DNA of 6,894 nt from NCBI GenBank assembly GCA_016870695.1, contig VGAV01000123.1, forward strand, positions 1 through 6,894, read 5' to 3'. A program made the translations under genes and the position numbers. Positions 5,065 through 6,894 of this stretch are shown one piece after another (position 1 is the stretch's first letter; each line of letters starts with the position of its first letter). Origin of the DNA: Actinomycetota bacterium (GTDB taxonomy: Bacteria; Actinomycetota; Actinomycetes; Actinomycetales; Microbacteriaceae). The notes under the pieces were generated by a model that ran no database searches, was not told where the DNA came from, and saw only the letters and a list, made by a program, of their open reading frames with translations.

Positions 5065-6894
5065 ATGACAGCGTCGCTGCCGCAGCCCTCGGAAGATTCC
5101 TCCCCCCGCACGGAGGACGCTGTCGCGAGCGCCCGCGTCGACGCCCCCGCCGCGTCGCCGGCCCCGAAGCCGCGCGCCCCGCGCAAGACGGCCCCGCGGG
5201 CCCCCGCGTCCCCGCGTCCGGTCCGGCCCGCGAAGACGGGGTCGACGACGGATGCCACTCCGTCCGCGTCCGTCGGGACGGACAGTTCCGGCGACTCGTC
5301 GGAGGCCGCTGCGCCTTCTGCCGAGGCCGGTGCTCGCGCCGTTTCCGAGACCGGTGCTCGAGCCGTCTCCGAGACCGGTGCCGCGCCGAAGAAGACCCCC
5401 GCTCGGCGCCCCGCGAGCTCCGCGTCCGCGACGTCCGCGAAGCGGACCCCGGCCCCGCGCACGTCGGCGAAGAGCACGTCGGCGCGTCCGGCGGCGAAGA
5501 AGGCGGCCGCCGGCGCCGGCTCGACGAGCGCAGCGGAGACGGACACGACAGCAACGGCCGAGGCCGGCTCCGCGCCGACCACGCTGGGCGAGGGCGGCGC
5601 CGAGACCACCGCTCCCGCCGCCCCGCGTCGTCCCGCCGCGCCGCGCGCAGCCGCGACGAAGAAGACCACGAGCGCCCGCACGACCGCCGCGAAGAAGCCG
5701 GCGGCACCGCGGGCCCGTCCCGCCTCGGCCTCCGCGAAGATGGAGGGGTCCGCACCGCCGGCCCCGCCGAAGAAGCCTCGCGCGCCGCGCGCCACCACGG
5801 CCCGGTCCGCGGGCACGACGTCGTCCGGCTCCTCAGGTGCCGCCGAGCTCGTGACCGACCCGCAGGAAGCCACCGTCGTGACCCCCGGGCCTCCGCCCGC
5901 GCTGCCCGTCGATCTCGTCATCCCGCCCCGTCCGCCCCTGCCGGCGGTCGACCTCGCGGGGTCGGAGTCCGCCGACGGCGCTCGTTTGGATGAGCCGGCC
6001 GAGCCGATCGATGCAGCGGCCGTCGCGCCGGCCGTGGGGGAGCCCGCCGAAGACACGCTCGCTGCGCCGGTCGAGGACACGGCTGCCGCGCCCCTCGAGG
6101 ACACCGCCGTCGAGCCCACGGCCGCGCCGGTCGAGGACACCGCCGTCGAGCCCACGGCTGCGCCGGCCGGAGACGCTGCCGTCGCGCCGGTCGAGGACAC
6201 GATCGTCCAGCCGACCGAAGACAGGCCCGTGATGGAATCGGCGCACGAGGACACCGTCGCGCCGACTGTGCCCGAAACGAGCGAGGACGCCGCTGTGGCG
6301 CCCGCGGACACGGCGCTCCAGGACGCGGCGCCCGCCGACCCCACGTCCGCGGATGCGGCAGTGAAGGAGCCGGCAGTCGCCGAGGGCGCCGACCCGGAAG
6401 ACACGGCGCCCGCCGACCCCACGCCCGCGGATGCGGCAATGAAGGAGCCGGTAGTCGCCGAGGACGCCGACCCGGAGGACGCGTCGCCCGCCGACCCGAC
6501 GCCCGCGGACGTCGCGGTGGAGGAGCCCCCGGTCATGGTCGAGACCGCGCCCGAGGATGAGCCGGAGCCGTCCCCCGACGAAGCCGAGGCCGCCGACCGC
6601 CTCGAGACGGCGACCCTCGCGCCAGGCGGGGTCGGGACGCCGAGCCCGGTGGCATCCATCGACACCCTCGAGACGACGGAGGACCCCACCCCTCCGGACG
6701 TCGGACCCGATGACGACTCCGGCGTCGAGGTCGCCGTCAGCGAGCCGGACGGCGTCACGGCCGTCCTTGCGGAGCCGCTCGCCGAGACGGACACGCCGGC
6801 GCTGACCCTGCGCGGCGTCTCGAAGTCGTTCGGCGACCTGCGGGCCGTCGACGCCATCGACCTCACGGTTCCGGCGGGCTCCTTCTACGGCCTC
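5065..6894 (+). CDS. ABC-transporter ATP-binding protein with very long low-complexity N-terminal extension (runs off the right edge)
   Basis: There are 610 codons from ATG 5065 to the window end with no stop. Residues 579-610 read as the start of an ABC ATPase: TLRGVSKSFGDLRAVDAIDL, then an AGSFYGL turn just before where the Walker A loop should follow. The preceding ~578 residues are low-complexity. Residues 1-260 are Ala/Pro/Ser/Thr with many Lys/Arg (KKTPARRP, AAKKAAAG, TAAKKPAAPRARP), like histone-H1-type tails. Residues 273-298 are proline-rich (ALPVDLVIPPRPPLPAVDLA). Residues 261-578 are acidic (Glu/Asp/Ala/Pro/Thr) with tandem repeats. An in-frame TAG at 5053 blocks any earlier start. 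GGAG (5059-5062) sits only 2 nt from the ATG. Third positions are overwhelmingly G or C throughout, supporting translation of the whole frame. The ATPase start resembles exporters of the DrrA/ABC-2 kind, but partner and substrate lie outside the window. A shorter protein starting internally (for example ATG 6535) is the main alternative. Confidence 0.82.
   Translation, partial: MTASLPQPSEDSSPRTEDAVASARVDAPAASPAPKPRAPRKTAPRAPASPRPVRPAKTGSTTDATPSASVGTDSSGDSSEAAAPSAEAGARAVSETGARAVSETGAAPKKTPARRPASSASATSAKRTPAPRTSAKSTSARPAAKKAAAGAGSTSAAETDTTATAEAGSAPTTLGEGGAETTAPAAPRRPAAPRAAATKKTTSARTTAAKKPAAPRARPASASAKMEGSAPPAPPKKPRAPRATTARSAGTTSSGSSGAAELVTDPQEATVVTPGPPPALPVDLVIPPRPPLPAVDLAGSESADGARLDEPAEPIDAAAVAPAVGEPAEDTLAAPVEDTAAAPLEDTAVEPTAAPVEDTAVEPTAAPAGDAAVAPVEDTIVQPTEDRPVMESAHEDTVAPTVPETSEDAAVAPADTALQDAAPADPTSADAAVKEPAVAEGADPEDTAPADPTPADAAMKEPVVAEDADPEDASPADPTPADVAVEEPPVMVETAPEDEPEPSPDEAEAADRLETATLAPGGVGTPSPVASIDTLETTEDPTPPDVGPDDDSGVEVAVSEPDGVTAVLAEPLAETDTPALTLRGVSKSFGDLRAVDAIDLTVPAGSFYGL
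5329..5376 (+). repeat. Two tandem 24-bp units in the ABC protein extension (GARAVSET x2)
   Basis: Codons 89-104 encode GARAVSET twice in a row, and a third copy begins (GA) before diverging. The two DNA units differ only at synonymous third positions (CGC/CGA and GTT/GTC), so this is an old or slightly diverged duplication. Confidence 0.85.
6061..6228 (+). repeat. Imperfect 12-residue repeats around PVEDTAVEPTAA in the acidic region
   Basis: From codon 333 the motif P-V/L-E-D-T recurs (APVEDTAAAPLEDTAVEP and onward). The two best units have a 36-bp period. A 28-bp stretch at 6095-6122 is repeated exactly at 6131-6158. Flanking units are degenerate, ending with PVEDTIVQPTEDRP. Confidence 0.85.
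6322..6530 (+). repeat. Nearly three tandem 78-bp (26-residue) units in the acidic region
   Basis: Unit 1 covers 6322-6399, unit 2 covers 6400-6477, and a partial unit 3 starts at 6478. Each begins D-x-x-PADPT-x-AD and continues with an EP.V..E-type segment and ADPE. Units 1 and 2 are nearly identical at the DNA level; unit 3 decays after about 50 bp. All keep the reading frame. Confidence 0.88.

Noticed and set aside
5065..5844. The Lys/Ala/Pro-rich stretch read as a separate histone-H1-like protein
   Set aside because: There is no stop between it and the ABC domain, and the frame is continuous, so it is treated as part of the same protein.
6061..6530. Short repeats considered as a CRISPR array
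   Set aside because: The repeats are direct, in frame, adjacent without unique spacers, and encode Ala/Pro/Glu-rich protein repeats.
4941..6866. A 641-codon open frame on the minus strand opposite the ABC gene
   Set aside because: Its product is featureless Ser/Ala/Gly/Val low complexity with no domain, as expected for the antisense of an Ala/Pro/Glu-rich high-GC gene. The plus frame leads into a recognisable ABC domain.

Overview
The window is very GC-rich (roughly 70% or more by eye). It has actinobacterial gene content (maltokinase of the GlgE route, a CDP-glycerophosphotransferase-like wall enzyme), near-total G/C at third codon positions and short intergenic gaps. I infer a high-GC actinobacterium, most likely Microbacteriaceae and possibly Microbacterium. 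The genus is an inference, not a demonstrated result.

Layout: (1) 1-181, minus strand: N-terminal piece of a family 2 glycosyltransferase that runs off the left edge. (2) 224-1483, plus strand, divergent from it across 42 bp: a CDP-glycerol:glycerophosphotransferase-like protein. (3) 1511-2845, minus, convergent with it across 27 bp: maltokinase (mak). (4) 2944-4107, minus: an uncharacterised glycine-rich, hydrophobic, EcsC-like protein with an acidic tail. (5) 4178-4870, minus: a small sugar-/choline-phosphate nucleotidyltransferase-like protein with a TTG start. (6) 4871-5064: a 194 bp divergent control region with a 16-bp perfect dyad. (7) 5065-6894, plus: a continuous 610-codon frame running off the right edge. 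It is a long Ala/Pro/Lys then Ala/Pro/Glu/Asp low-complexity region that leads in frame into the start of an ABC-transporter ATPase domain.

How the genes may work together: the glycosyltransferase, the glycerophosphotransferase-like enzyme and the nucleotidyltransferase all fit synthesis of a phosphate-containing surface polymer. The ABC protein could be an exporter component, but its substrate cannot be read from the part seen. Maltokinase belongs to alpha-glucan (maltose 1-phosphate) metabolism and none of its usual pathway partners are visible. The three minus-strand genes (nucleotidyltransferase, EcsC-like, mak) are co-directional with gaps of 70 and 98 bp and may be partly co-transcribed.

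The most notable signals are the ~578-residue bipartite disordered extension on the ABC ATPase, with internal tandem repeats, and a strongly over-represented heptamer GGATGCC (consensus about GGATGCCRC). The heptamer occurs 15 times on both strands, in several reading frames and between genes, so it looks like a DNA-level signal. I found no RNA gene, CRISPR array, insertion sequence or attachment site. No gene-free stretch exceeds 300 bp.
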